In this document: positions 47,086-56,640 of the stretch, in pieces | Layout: the number at the start of each line of letters is the position of its first letter | Position numbering within the stretch: position 1 is the stretch's first letter | NCBI RefSeq assembly: GCF_026627925.1 | Contig: NZ_JAPNLE010000001.1 | Coordinates: 595,360 to 659,359 of the forward strand | DNA length: 64,000 bases | Source: Cupriavidus sp. D39 | Lineage (GTDB): Bacteria; Pseudomonadota; Gammaproteobacteria; Burkholderiales; Burkholderiaceae | Direction of reading: 5' to 3' | The notes under the pieces: model-generated | Told to the model about the DNA's origin: nothing | The model's database searches: none | Seen by the model: the letters and a program-made list of their open reading frames with translations, nothing else | Translations under genes and position numbers: made by a program

Positions 47086-47313
47086 GTGGGTGCGCGAGCC
47101 CCCTTCACCGACGGTGCCCGTTCGGTGGAAGAGGCCCGCAGCCCGTACAGCGATGGGGCACGTGCTGTCGATCCGTTCACGGACGGTGCGCGAGCCGTTG
47201 ATCCGTACTACGACGGCGCCCGCACGTACTACGGCGGTGCTCGTACCCTGGCCGGCATGGACCGCACGGGGCCCTCGGCGGACCCGGCCCGCAGCGTCGA
47301 CCCCCTATCTTGA
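47086..47313 (+). pseudogene. DPY-type repeat protein, 5' end missing
   Basis: The frame reads GARAPFTDGARSVEEARSPY, then SDGARAVDPFTDGARAVDPY and YDGARTYYGGARTL, a run of DGAR units spaced by DP(F/Y). The style matches the proteins at 28078 and 30489, with DGAR in place of QGAR. Its start is missing at the transposon right end (47070), so the transposon probably inserted into this gene. Confidence 0.65.
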
Positions 47314-47362
47314 CGGCGCTTACGCCTGAACCCCGACACTCTGCATGACCAAGGAGCCAATC

Positions 47363-47535
47363 ATGACCCGTATCGAAAAAGTGCTGTAATACTCCGGCAA
47401 AGTCCATATCACCGCAGGCGGGCGCGACGGCGAGGCCCATAGCGATGATGGCCGCCTGAACCTGCAGTTGTCTTCGCCGGGCACCAAAGGCCGCGGCACA
47501 AACCCGGAGCAGTTGCTGGCCACGGGGGCGTGCCC
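47363..47535 (+). pseudogene. Organic hydroperoxide resistance (Ohr/OsmC) gene remnant
   Basis: After AAGGAG the frame opens MTRIEKVL, meets a stop made by an inserted or duplicated base, then continues YSGKVHITAGGRDGEAHSDD and LQLSSPGTKGRGTNPEQLLA. This is the first third of an Ohr protein. It ends at the junction with an IS3 fragment, before the first redox cysteine. Confidence 0.78.
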
Positions 47536-47695
47536 GTAATGAACGCTGTGCGGCATCATGAATCCGATGCCCGAGTGCCGATGCACGGTGTTGTACCAGG
47601 CGACGAATGCCTGGCAGTGAGCGCGCGCATCCTCAATCAGCCGAAGCGCGCGGGAAGTCCGGACGGTACTTCATCATCTTGAACTGCGACTCGGG
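47536..47695 (-). pseudogene. IS3-family OrfB fragment, 3' part
   Basis: The minus strand repeats the segment FKMMKYRPDFP..CQAFVAWYNTVHRHSGIGFMM of the OrfB at 18453-19501, with one frame break. It is in inverted orientation relative to the next fragment. Confidence 0.8.
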
Positions 47696-47815
47696 TCCAC
47701 TGCCACGGTCCACTGCCCGGCCCCGGCCACCGTTGGCCCTGGATGCCCCGGAAAACCAGGTGCTGCTGCCACGCAGGAACGCCACCGGATCGGGTGGACG
47801 CGCGAAGTGTGATGG
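47694..47815 (+). pseudogene. IS3-family OrfB 5' fragment joined to a recombinase tail
   Basis: Bases 47694-47770 match the OrfB region around 18575-18650 (GPLPRSTARPRPPLALDAPE). From about 47771 the sequence becomes CGCAGGAACGCCACCGGATC, encoding QERHRIGWTREV and a stop, the tail of the tyrosine recombinase seen at 26540-26578. This is a direct view of a recombination junction. Confidence 0.75.
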
Positions 47816-47928
47816 GCGCCGGTCTGGCCTGCATGCCTGCTTTGGTCAATGCCCCGCCGCGGCGTGGGTGGCACGGCGAATTGCGAGGGACTGCTACAAT
47901 TGCTCGACGTTTTTAATGGCTGGGCACG

Positions 47929-48402
47929 ATGGGCTTCGAACAACTGGCGGCATTGAAAGAACAACTGGCAAAGCAAGCCAAGGCCGCGCCACCGGCCAAG
48001 ACGCGTCGCGCACCCCCGAAGGCTTCGCCCCGTCCAGCGAAGCCCGTTAAGCCCGTCGATCCGGTGCTGCAGGCCATCGTGAAGCTGCAAAAGCGCTTCC
48101 CCAAAACCTTTCCGAAGAATCCTGCGCCGAAGGTGCCGCTGAAGATCGGCCTCTTCGAGGAACTCGTCCCCCACGCCCAGGAACTTGGCCTGACCGAGTT
48201 GGTATTGCGCGACGCGATCCGCACCTGGTGCCGCGGCACCCGCTACTGGACCTGCCTGGTGGAAGGCGCACCGCGCGTGGATCTGGCGGGTCAGGCGGCG
48301 GGACACGTGGCCCAGGCCGATGCGAAGCGGGCGCACGGACTGCAAGCCCAACGTGCGGCGCGCGCGTTATCTCGCCCCGAAACCGCGTCGAAACCCAGCT
48401 GA
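47929..48402 (+). CDS. ProQ/FinO-domain RNA-binding protein
   Basis: This 157-residue protein has a lysine/alanine/proline-rich arm (KEQLAKQAKAAPPAKTRRAP) followed by a ProQ/FinO domain: AIVKLQKRFPKTFPKNPAPK, VPLKIGLFEELVPHAQELGL and LRDAIRTWCRGTRYWTCLVE. A short basic tail follows. Such proteins bind structured small RNAs; on plasmids they control conjugation or replication. No ribosome site better than GGGC is visible. A -10-like TACAAT lies at about 47896. The frame is intact while its left neighbourhood is scrambled. Confidence 0.9.
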   Translation: MGFEQLAALKEQLAKQAKAAPPAKTRRAPPKASPRPAKPVKPVDPVLQAIVKLQKRFPKTFPKNPAPKVPLKIGLFEELVPHAQELGLTELVLRDAIRTWCRGTRYWTCLVEGAPRVDLAGQAAGHVAQADAKRAHGLQAQRAARALSRPETASKPS

Positions 48403-48713
48403 ACTGGGATAGGCGCCCGCCTTGTCGGCGCGGACGTCGGGCGACCACAGATTCCAGGGCTGCGTACACAAGCGTCGGCACGATGACGAACACACGCGAG
48501 CCCGCCCGGGTTCAACGCAAGGCCGTCGCCGACCACAGCGTCGTGGATGGTGACCGGCAGCAGATGCCGGGACACTGCTGGATCGGAGGGATGCCAAGCG
48601 CGAGTTATCCCCATATTTCTGCCAAGCCTTTATTAATTTGAGCCGGGATCAAAATGCTGGCGATTAATTGCGTTTTAGCCCCGGGCAGCCTAGTAATCCT
48701 CGTCATCTGTTGT
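48403..48713. other. Stretch without a recognisable gene
   Basis: I see nothing supportable. A short sequence GCGATTAATTGCGTTTTA near 48660 recurs as GCGATTAATTGCATTTTA near 50082, which marks another shared junction between the two sides of the 480-bp elements. Confidence 0.4.
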
Positions 48714-49193
48714 TGTTGCAGATCGCTATTTCGGCTAATGGCGACCTCAAATTCCGCAAATGTGGGTGCCAGCCAGGATAGATGAAGGAAAAACGCTCTT
48801 CTCCTGCCGATGCTCGCGAGTGCTTTCAATGGAGATCTCCCTGGCGCGCAGGTCGTGGCGTGAACGCGGATCGCCAGAATACCCCTATTTTTCCGATCTT
48901 TCGCGAGGTCATACGCATGGCTCCACCGAACTATCACCCTCCCCGTCCGCCCTGCCCGGCCAGCAATAGAATTTCGCCGACACCGGCTCGGCGTGGCCCG
49001 TGTTAGCCGAATTAATGATCCGCCGCGCCGTATTAGCGGAATCGTTGGACATGGACGGAAAATGGCGTTGCTCTTGCACAACGGCAAAAATCGCCACTGA
49101 ACGGCCGTTTCGCAATATAGATCAATGGTTTACAGCCATGTGATTGCTAGCTGATATAGCGGTCACCGCTAGCGGAATTAACGATCCTCAACA
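48714..49193. repeat. 480-bp MITE-like element, copy R2
   Basis: It has the same ends as R1 (TGTTGCAGATCGCTATTTCG to GATCCTCAACA) and is nearly identical to R3 at 50337-50816. Two internal frames (74 codons rightwards from 48782, and 68 codons leftwards ending at 48909) are largely kept among copies but resemble no protein I know. The internal motif TTAGCCGAATTAATGATCCG repeats the end motif, so the element may be built from two joined transposon ends. Confidence 0.78.
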
Positions 49194-49266
49194 GCTGGCT
49201 CCCGGCAGTATTGCGCCGCCCCGCTGCTGCTGCCAAGGAGGTCCTGCAATGACCGGCGACACCATA

Positions 49267-49506
49267 TTACAGCCCTGTCTGAGTGTTCTCGACGCAAGCC
49301 TTTGCGTAGGCAATGGCTTCGCGCATCGCCTCTTCCCTGCTACTGAATTGGGCTTTGATCTTGTGCCGCAAGCCAGGGATGAACTCATTCGTGTGATCGA
49401 TCTTGCGCTCGAACAATACCGATGCCTGCCAAATCCCGGTATGCGACTCCCAGACCGTGCAGTGGCAGTGGTAATCCCCTTCGTCGACCAAGATATGGCT
49501 CGACAT
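49267..49506 (-). CDS. Hypothetical 79-residue protein
   Basis: The frame has an excellent ribosome site (GGGAGG, 5 bp before ATG) and encodes MSSHILVDEGDYHCHCTVWE, then FERKIDHTNEFIPGLRHKIK and a helical end SSREEAMREAIAYAKACVEN. I do not recognise a family. It is soluble with no signal peptide. It lies leftward between the R2 element and another small leftward gene. Confidence 0.65.
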   Translation of the reverse strand: MSSHILVDEGDYHCHCTVWESHTGIWQASVLFERKIDHTNEFIPGLRHKIKAQFSSREEAMREAIAYAKACVENTQTGL

Positions 49507-49554
49507 AGCAACCTCCCATCGTTTCAGATGGGTAGTAGAGTGAGCGGAAAGCCG

Positions 49555-49779
49555 CTAATCATTCTCCTTCCCCTCACCCAAGCCAAACAGCCGCACAGTG
49601 TTCTGGTGTCGTCGGAGAGCTACAAGCGCCAAGCACAGACCTGCGATAGAAAGTCCCAAGGCCCAGCCGATAGTCCGTCGCATCTTCGCAGCCTGCTCGG
49701 CCTGGTAACGAGCGTCCGCCGCTATGCGCACGGCCTCCCAAAACTCGGTTTCTTGGTTGTCGTCCTCTACTATCGCCAT
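49555..49779 (-). CDS. Hypothetical 74-residue single-pass membrane protein
   Basis: The ATG at 49779 follows GGGAGGCGGAA. The product has an acidic amino part (MAIVEDDNQETEFWEAVRIA), a basic segment (AEQAAKMRR) and one membrane helix (TIGWALGLSIAGLCLALVAL) with a short charged tail. By charge the amino end should stay in the cytoplasm. The function is unknown. It is 48 bp upstream of and co-directional with the small gene at 49267-49506. Confidence 0.6.
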   Translation of the reverse strand: MAIVEDDNQETEFWEAVRIAADARYQAEQAAKMRRTIGWALGLSIAGLCLALVALRRHQNTVRLFGLGEGKEND

Positions 49780-49829
49780 TTCCGCCTCCCTGTATGGATG
49801 TCGGAGAGCCATATGGAGGAAATCCTAGC

Positions 49830-50099
49830 ATGAAGCACCTGACCACGCAGACCGTCGACGGCGAGGCCGGCGCGGTTCTTTCCGACTGCGAGCAGTACCG
49901 CTATCGCCTCTGGCGCGAGTGGGACCGTACGCAGCCAGCCCTGGGCTTCATCATGCTCAACCCGTCGACGGCAGACCACCGGGTCAACGACCCGACGACC
50001 ACCAAGTGCCTGCAGCGCGCGCTGGCCGGCCTGCGCCCCTGGGTTGCCAAGCGCCGGTTTCTTGTTGGGGCAGAAATTTCGCGATTAATTGCATTTTAA
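49830..50099 (+). pseudogene. DUF1643-family protein, truncated
   Basis: The start follows GGAGG. The product reads YRYRLWREWDRTQPALGFIM and LNPSTADHRVNDPTTTKCLQ, the hallmark of DUF1643 (full length about 160 residues). After residue 66 it leaves the family and stops at 89. The function of the family is unknown. The 3' junction lies close to the GATTAATTGCATTTTA sequence shared with 48660. Confidence 0.72.
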
Positions 50100-50336
50100 C
50101 TATCCGGCAGACGCTCGCAAGGGACACTCGGCTCGTCCGATAGAGCAGTTGCTTTGTCTCCTGTTTTTGGCCACTCGCCTAACGCGAACCCTTGATTAGC
50201 AGCTAGGGGCACGCAGGAGCTAACGCAGGCGGACCTGCGGAATAGACATGCTGATTGCCCTCCGTCTTAACAGACTAATTTTTTCAGGGGCGCGTGGCGC
50301 ACGACACCTCTCATGCCTCACCCCGGCTAATCCTGC
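50100..50336. other. Gap between the DUF1643 remnant and element R3
   Basis: I see no gene. A trace resembling the recombinase tail region (TTTGGCCACTCGCCTAACGC) appears near 50166. Confidence 0.35.
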
Positions 50337-50816
50337 TGTTGCAGACCGTTATTTCGGCTAATGGCGACCTCAAATTCCGCAAATGTGGGTGCCAGCCAGG
50401 ATAGATGAAGGAAAAACGCTCCTCTCCTGCCGATGCTCGCGAGTGCTTTCAATGGAGATCTCCCTGGCGCGCAGGTCGTGGCATGAACGCGGATCGCCAG
50501 AATACCCCTATTTTTCCAATCTTTCGCGAGGTCATACGCATGGCTCTACCGAACTATCACCCTCCCCGTCCGCCCTGCCCGGCCAGCAATAGAATTTCGC
50601 CGACACCGGCTCGTCGTAGCCCGTGTTAGCCGAATTAATGATCCGCTACGCCGTATTAGCGGAATCGTTGGACATGGACGGAAAATGGCGTTGCTCTTGC
50701 ACAACGGCAAAAATCGCCACTGAACGGCCGTTTCGCAATATAGATCAATGGTTTACAGCCATGTGATTGCTAGCGGATATAGCGGTCACCGCTAGCGGAA
50801 TTAACGATCCTCAACA
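50337..50816. repeat. 480-bp MITE-like element, copy R3
   Basis: It is in the same orientation as R2 and almost identical to it along the full length, so one is a recent copy or the pair arose by duplication. R2 and R3 bracket 1143 bp with two small intact genes and one truncated gene. No perfect target duplication is seen on either side. Confidence 0.78.
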
Positions 50817-50876
50817 GCTCGTGCCATGCCCGCCAGATACTGAGCGCAGTGTGGGTCACGCATCCACCCGCTACCA

Positions 50877-50913
50877 CCCCGCGTTACCACCCCGGCGACG
50901 CGGGGTTCTTTTT
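50877..50913 (+). terminator. Rho-independent terminator
   Basis: The arms CCCCGCG and CGCGGGG close a 15-base loop and are followed by TTCTTTTT. It lies just beyond the R3 element. No intact gene reads into it now, so its gene has been lost. Confidence 0.65.
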
Positions 50914-51771
50914 CATGGCATATGGCGATCTCAGCCAGAAATTCGACCGGTTGGCAACAGCGGGAAATTCAACGGATTGGGGTGACAGAAAGGTAGGGCT
51001 GCCCGCTTCTGTCGGAGGGATAGTACCAAGATTACTACGGGCAAATTCGTAGCAATGTTGGTACGGACGCCCACGCAAAAATCGCTATCCCGTTGATTTT
51101 CGTGGTCTTTTTCCCAGACCTCGAGGGAGCATCTTTACTACACTTCACGATGACGAATTTCGTTTAGAAATCAAAGAATCGTGGCGATGCGCAGAAATGT
51201 GCTCGCTCTTACACATGATGTTCCATGGCTTGCACGGAGCTTGTTCCTCAACAGAGGGCCCTCTTCGCAGCTGCCCGTGCCTCGCGGACCGCGTGAGCAG
51301 CCGCCTGCTCAAGTAACGCTCGCGCAGGCGCTCCGGAGCGGTCTGCGCTGCGTTACCGTCAGACAGGGACCCGTCGCGAAATAGACAAATGGCTTCGGCA
51401 TTGTGTACAAATTATCGGCATTTCATTTAAGTACACAACTTCGCATGGCTCGGATTTATAAATGACGATTCATGTTAAAAATCAATCACTTGGCGTCGTT
51501 TCGTGCCGATGGTATTGCGCGGAGTTGAGAGCGACCTGACCGTCCGCTCGAAGGAGATTTGGTGATAGCAGACAAGATCTGAGCCTGGAGGCTAGCTAGT
51601 CTCGCCTACGACCAGGGCCCTGGATTGACTAGTTGCCAAAGTACGCCTCGTAGGTGCGCCGAGCTGGCCAACGCCGGCGGCGGCTCCGGATGGACCGTCA
51701 GCTCCCGGGCAAAACGCCTCGCGTCGTTTGCACCGACTCACCCCTCCCGGCCAATTAAAGATACCAATGAA
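50914..51771. other. Non-coding stretch downstream of parB
   Basis: I can support no gene here. Frames are short, and composition is mixed, with AT-rich patches near 51400-51490. It separates the accessory region from the partition genes. Confidence 0.5.
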
Positions 51772-51793
51772 GCACTTTCCTGCATGAAAGTGC
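51772..51793. promoter_or_regulatory. Palindromic partition site (parS-like) downstream of parB
   Basis: The arms GCACTTTC and GAAAGTGC lie around CTGCAT. The core CTTTC-N6-GAAAG is the same motif that occurs eight times upstream of parA at 53842-54867. Confidence 0.65.
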
Positions 51794-51870
51794 GAAGATG
51801 GCCAATGACCTCAGATACGTTTCAGCCATCTTCGCGCCCGCATCTTTGCAGCGGTGGGCTGGGTTGAAAC

Positions 51871-52942
51871 TCACTTGGGGTGCCGGGCTGGTGCGAATCG
51901 CTCCTTCAATTCGTCGACAAGTGCACGCCGTTGAGCCGGATCGAGCAGCGTGATTTCGAATGACACCTTCCCGGAATCCCAATCTTTCAACACCCCAAGC
52001 GGCTTGCCGTCGGAATCGATGAGACGATGCTGGCGGGACGTCTCCTTCTGCTTACGGGCTGGCTTGGACTCATAACGTGCGCGGGCCTCTTCTACGTCCC
52101 GGCAAAAGGCCTGTTCGTCAGCAATTCTAGTCGCCATTGCACCGGCTACGGTGCTGCCCGCGACCTTCTCCAGAAGAGTGAGTTGATACAGCGTGGAAAG
52201 GGCGAACGCCTCCGGCTTCTCCCGCACTATCTCGAGCACAGGCTCCGAGAGTTTCATGATGGCCAGGGTCTTATTGATATTCGGCAGTGACATCCCCGTT
52301 ACTTCAGCAATCGCCGACTCGTTTGGGTAGACGCCTTGGTCAATCAACGATCTCCAAGCCAACGCATTATCCAGGGGAGATTGGGCCTCCCGTTCTGCAT
52401 TCTCCTTGTAAGAGAGTTGATAGAGTTGCTGATCACTCAAGTTAGGGTGTACCAGCAAGCGCATACTCTGAATGCCAGCAACCTTAAGCGCCTTGAAGCG
52501 ATAGTGCCCACCGGCGAGGACACGGCGGCCGTCCCGAATCGTTGCAATCCCTGGGACTAGCTGACCGTCGGCCCGAATGCTCTCAGCCAACTCGTGGACC
52601 CGTTCAGGGCGATAGAGTCTACGGGCATTGAACGGGTTGTCATCAATCAGACCAAGGTCCGCTTCTTCATAGTACGGACCACCCTGCTCTTCCACCGGTC
52701 TGGTCACAGTTGCGACTGTTTTCGCTGCGACTTCCCCGGCCCCATCATGCTTAAAGTTTGGCGTCAATACCTCGGCCGAATTGGGGGGATGACAACGGCC
52801 GTCTCGGGTTGCTTTTCAGCAAATCCGTTCGGTTGGCGTTCAACAAGAGCCTGGGCACGCGCGAAACGGTCTGGCGGCGGCGCCGCTGTGACAGCCTTGT
52901 TAGCCTGTTCACGCATCATTTCGAGCTTGCTCTTCCCCATTA
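51871..52942 (-). pseudogene. parB: ParB-type partition protein, interrupted by one frameshift
   Basis: The true start is at 52942 (MGKSKLEMMREQANKAVTAA), overlapping the parA stop (TAATG). The first 57 codons read to VVIPP, where a run of six C (six G on the plus strand at about 52780-52785) breaks the frame. With one more base it joins the 298-codon main frame: IDDNPFNARRLYRPERVHEL, IRDGRRVLAGGHYRFKALKV (ParB nuclease/CTPase fold), SYKENAEREAQSPLDNALAW, and the helix-turn-helix SAIAEVTGMSLPNINKTLAI. It binds the nearby palindromes and works with ParA to segregate the replicon. The main frame alone may still be translated from a later start. Confidence 0.88.
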
Positions 52943-53655
52943 TGCGACCTCCCGTTGCTTGTTCATGCTGCCCTTGCCTTTCACTGGCTTGCGCGTCAAC
53001 TCAATACCCAATTTGCCCAACACAACCTTCGCTAGTTCCTCAACTTCTTTGGCTGCGGCGGAAGATCCAGACAGTCCATGCACTGACAGACCAAACATCT
53101 GCGACTCTCCATAGGCATTTCTTTGCTGGAGTCCGGTCTCGAGTAGGGGAATGCCTTGATCCTCCTGCAAGATTTCCGTGCAAGCCTTGAAGACATTTCC
53201 ACGCCTGGCCATTGACGGCACGCAGAAGGTCTGCAGATCCGGATTTTCTTCGAGGGCACGCCTAGCGAGTTCCTTGGCTTCTCGGCTCGCCCATACGTTG
53301 TCCATAAGTGGAATCACTGGAATCAACGCGAGATCGGAGATGTTCAGCGCAGCCCACGGGATCGAGGACTCGATGGCTGGAGGGCAGTCGATCAGGATGA
53401 TTTCGTGATTCTCCGCGTGCTTCGCAATCTCGCCGATCAATTTTTCGCGCAGTGGTGCAAGGCTAATGACCGTCGCGGGAAACGGCTTATCCTGAGATGC
53501 CTGCCCCGCCCAAATCGTACTGGTTCCTTGTTTGTCCATGTCGACCAGCATCGTCCGGTGCCCGCGCAGAGCAAAACTCGCGGCAAGCTGCATCGACACC
53601 ATAGTCTTGCCGCAGCCCCCTTCTGGTTGAAAACGGTCACGATCTTTGCTGGCAT
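52940..53655 (-). pseudogene. parA: ParA-type partition ATPase, interrupted by one frameshift in its Walker A codons
   Basis: The gene starts MPAKIVTVFNQKG at 53655. In the next frame it continues CGKTMVSMQLAASFALRGHR, TMLVDMDKQGTSTIWAGQAS and EIILIDCPPAIESSIPWAAL. The break is in five G (C run 53616-53620); a sixth G gives the deviant Walker A NQKGGCGKT. Repaired length is 238 residues, a small ParA without its own DNA-binding domain. It forms the ATP-driven gradient that moves ParB-bound DNA. It is translationally coupled to parB. Confidence 0.88.
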
Positions 53656-53841
53656 ACACCCCCCAAGAAATCCAACATAAATAAAAAATACCAGATACGC
53701 AGAACTTTAACTTGCTTCGAACTGTGATAGGCATTTTCACGCATAAAAGCCAGAAGTTTATGAAGGATGCGTTGCCTGCCGACAACAGGAAGATGGTTGC
53801 GTATGGCTCCCCTTAGATCCCGGCCGCCCACCCTTCCTCGT

Positions 53842-54867
53842 GCTTTCATGCATGAAAGCGGGTCAGAAGTTCAGGCGTCATCTTTCAAGCATGAAAGTGC
53901 GGGGCCTGAGGACCAGCACGCAATGAAGGTTTGTGACGTTATTTCGTACTCCCGCTGCACAGATGCTTACGGCCGGCTTCCAAGCATGAAAGCTCCCACT
54001 TTGCCTGCGCAAAGGAGGCCGCCGTCTCTCATTCCTGCCTCGGGCCGTCGGTTTCGATTTAACCGCCGATGCATTGCATATCAGAAAGACGGTAAGCGAT
54101 CCGTGCAACCCTCAGGTACGCAACACCCGAACCGAGCCCAGCCCCCCTGGCAAGACGCCCCTACTTTCATGCGTGAAAGTGGACAAGAAAGGCCACGTCT
54201 CCGCATCACGTAAAACTGTAGCATCGCCAAAAGCTTCCCTCAGCGGGGTTTCGAATCCGACTTTCGAGCGGCGGTCATCATCGCCCTCACCATTCTTTAC
54301 GGGAACGCTAGTTACTAACTTGAGGCTCGACCAGGTCCAGGCATGGAAATCGTCGGTCGCATCTGCAACAGAGTAAAGATGTTGCCTTTGATTGGCTTAT
54401 TTCAATAACTAATAAATTTATTCAGGAGCGGGGCTGACTTTCAAACATGAAAATCCTGGCTTCGGCGATTTGCTGACGGGTTAAAAGTAGGCAACGACGC
54501 CTGCGCGTGGGATCAGCGAAGCCGCCGTCACAGCAAGCAAGACTTTCATGCTTGAAAGTACACCCGCACAACAACAGATATGTCTGACGCGTGCCTGTGA
54601 GATTTTCATCCGAAACGATTCAAAGCTCGCGGCCAATCCCGAGCGGACTTTCATGCTTGGAAAATGTGTCGCTGCGGTTTTCTACTGAGGACTCTAGTCC
54701 CTCAAATCCAAGAATATTTGGAATACGTATGGGGAAGGTAATGAGTGCCACGGTAACGTGCCTATCTTCTACGGATGAAAGATGATCGATAATTTGATAT
54801 ATTTTATATTAATTTATAACTACATGTGCTCGGAACAGTATGAGCGCGCTTTCACGCGTGAAAGCGC
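53842..54867. promoter_or_regulatory. Centromere-like array of eight palindromes (parS) upstream of parA
   Basis: Sites with the core CTTTC-N6-GAAAG start at 53842, 53882, 53976, 54163, 54437, 54542, 54647 and 54846. The best are GCTTTCATGCATGAAAGC (53842, fully palindromic) and the 22-bp palindrome at 54846-54867 with arms GCGCTTTCACG. Others vary at one or two positions, for example 53976 and 54647. The array is spread over 1 kb between parA and the IS110 remnant and contains no gene. Binding by ParB is inferred from position and symmetry. Confidence 0.8.
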
Positions 54868-55533
54868 ATAGTGCTGCGGTTCTGCTGCGTTAGTAGTACA
54901 AACTGCCGGCGGGTTGAAATCTAACAATGAACTCTGGCGTTTGGTCATATTCCGGTCGGCGTAAGCATTGTGCTTCAAATAAATGAACGGCTGGCTAGCC
55001 AAACGCAGACTCGGCTGGTGGCGCGTCAAGGCCATGGGTGCGTCCGCCAAAGGCCAAAGGCGAAATAGGACGGCTCCGGCCCGTGGCTCAAGAACCAGGT
55101 CCGCGCCAAACCGGAACTCAACAGCAGGAAGCCCCCAACTCCTGGGACAGAGAACGTTCACGTCGCACATTCAAGGTACTGCGATGGAACAAGCTTCCCG
55201 TCAGGGCCTCCGCATCACAGTTCGCACGAGCGTAGTCAATGTGGCCGCACCAACCCGAGCAATTGGGCCTCGCAAGGTGCGTTTGTCGGCCAATGCTACG
55301 ACTTGCCGCGCCATCGCGACCGGGGCGTGGGACCGCTCCTGTCGGGAGAATTCTCGACCAAGGGCAGGAAGAAGGGGATACGCCTCAGAAGCCCGATACG
55401 GGCGGGATAATCCGGTAGATCCTATGAAGCATCCAGGCCGTCGCCAAGCCGAGCTTAAAGTCAGGGTGCCGAGCTTGGCTCATAGGAGAAGCATCATCGT
55501 ACAGATCAGACATACACGGGTGCCGAGGAACGG
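54868..55533. other. Region between the parS array and the IS110 remnant
   Basis: A long open frame covers it but its translation is arginine- and serine-rich and resembles no family. Part of it is probably the left end of the IS110 element. No confident gene is seen. Confidence 0.4.
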
Positions 55534-56640
55534 GTGTTGGCGGTGTCGCTCGAACTGGCAGCCGCGAAGTGGAAGGTCGATTTACACGACGGGCAGCGCG
55601 AGCAGCCGGCGATACACACCGTCGCGCAGCCGCAGGCCGCAGCTCGCTTGCAGGCCGTGCTGGACCTGATCGAACACCAGAAGCACAAGTGGTCGCTGCC
55701 GGTAGGTGTGCGGCTCGTCGTGAGCTACGAAGCCGGCCAGGACGCATTCTGGATCTATCGCGCGCTGCAGGCAAGCGGGATCGACTGTTATGTCGTCGAT
55801 CCCGCCAGCATTCCGGTCGAGCGCCATCAGCGACGGGCCAAGACCGACCGGCTCGATGCGATCAAACTGGTGATCAAGCTGCGCGCGTGGCTGCGAGGCG
55901 AGCGCGACCGAATGCATGTGGTTCACGTGCTGTCTTCGCAAGACGAGGTGTCGCGCCAACTGATGCGCGATCGCGGGCAGCTGCAGAAGGAAGTTCTGCA
56001 GCACCGCGACCGGATGCGCAAACTGATGGCCACGCTCGGTTGCTGGGAGGACGTCGACAGCAAAGCCTTCGCCGACCGCCTCGCCCGCGACGAGGTACTG
56101 TTCCACGACGGCGAGCCGCTACCGCCCGAGTTGCGTGAGCGGCTGCTGCGCGAGTGCGAACGGTTGGCGCTGGCGGAGAAACAACTCGCGGTGCTGGGGA
56201 CGCTTACGGAGAAGGCGCGACAGGCAATCCTGCCGGCACCCGCGCGCAAGCGGATCTATCCCCTGGCGCGCCTAAAGGGGATTGGCGACGTGGGCGCGTC
56301 GCGCCTCGCGCTCGAACTGTTCTGGAGGGAGTTTCAGCAACCGGTGCCAGGTGGGTGCCTGCGTCGGGCTGGCGCCGCAGCCCTATGACAGCGGCGAGAG
56401 CCAGGTGGACCAGGGGATCAGCAAACAGGGCAACCGACGGGTCCGCGCGCCTGGTCGAGATGGCGTGGTGCTGGCTGCGCCACCAGCCAGCCAGCGCGCT
56501 GACGCAGTGGTTCAACCAGCGCACGCAGGGCACGGGACCGAATCGCCGGGCGCGGCGCATCGCGATCGTCGCGGTCACACGACGCCTCGCGATTGCGCTG
56601 TGGCGCTATCCGAAAGTCAGCAACCCAGGAATCCCACGGG
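55534..56640 (+). pseudogene. IS110-family transposase with two frameshifts and lost start
   Basis: The product has the amino-terminal RuvC-like domain of IS110: VSLELAAAKWKVDLHDGQRE, YEAGQDAFWIYRALQASGID, then RRAKTDRLDAIKLVIKL (K-T-D-x-x-D-A). The carboxyl domain with the catalytic serine region is CVGLAPQPYDSGESQVDQGI. The frame breaks near 56330 and again near 56445; between them the order is kept. A good ATG is missing; GTG 55534 is the first in-frame start. It lies between the parS array and rep, and lacks obvious terminal repeats, as usual for IS110. Confidence 0.82.

Noticed and set aside
49249..49833. Plus-strand frame after a strong AAGGAGG, starting MTGDTILQP
   Set aside because: Beyond the first few codons it is antisense to two small leftward genes that each have their own good ribosome site. 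It may be the cut start of a lost gene, but it is not supported as a gene.
53842..54867. Transcription-factor operators for the parAB promoter only
   Set aside because: The sites extend 1.2 kb upstream and one more lies beyond parB, which fits a centromere better than an operator cluster.
54983..55669. 228-codon plus-strand frame before and into the IS110 element
   Set aside because: It overlaps the IS110 transposase frame and its translation is low-complexity basic; it is more likely the non-coding left end of the element.
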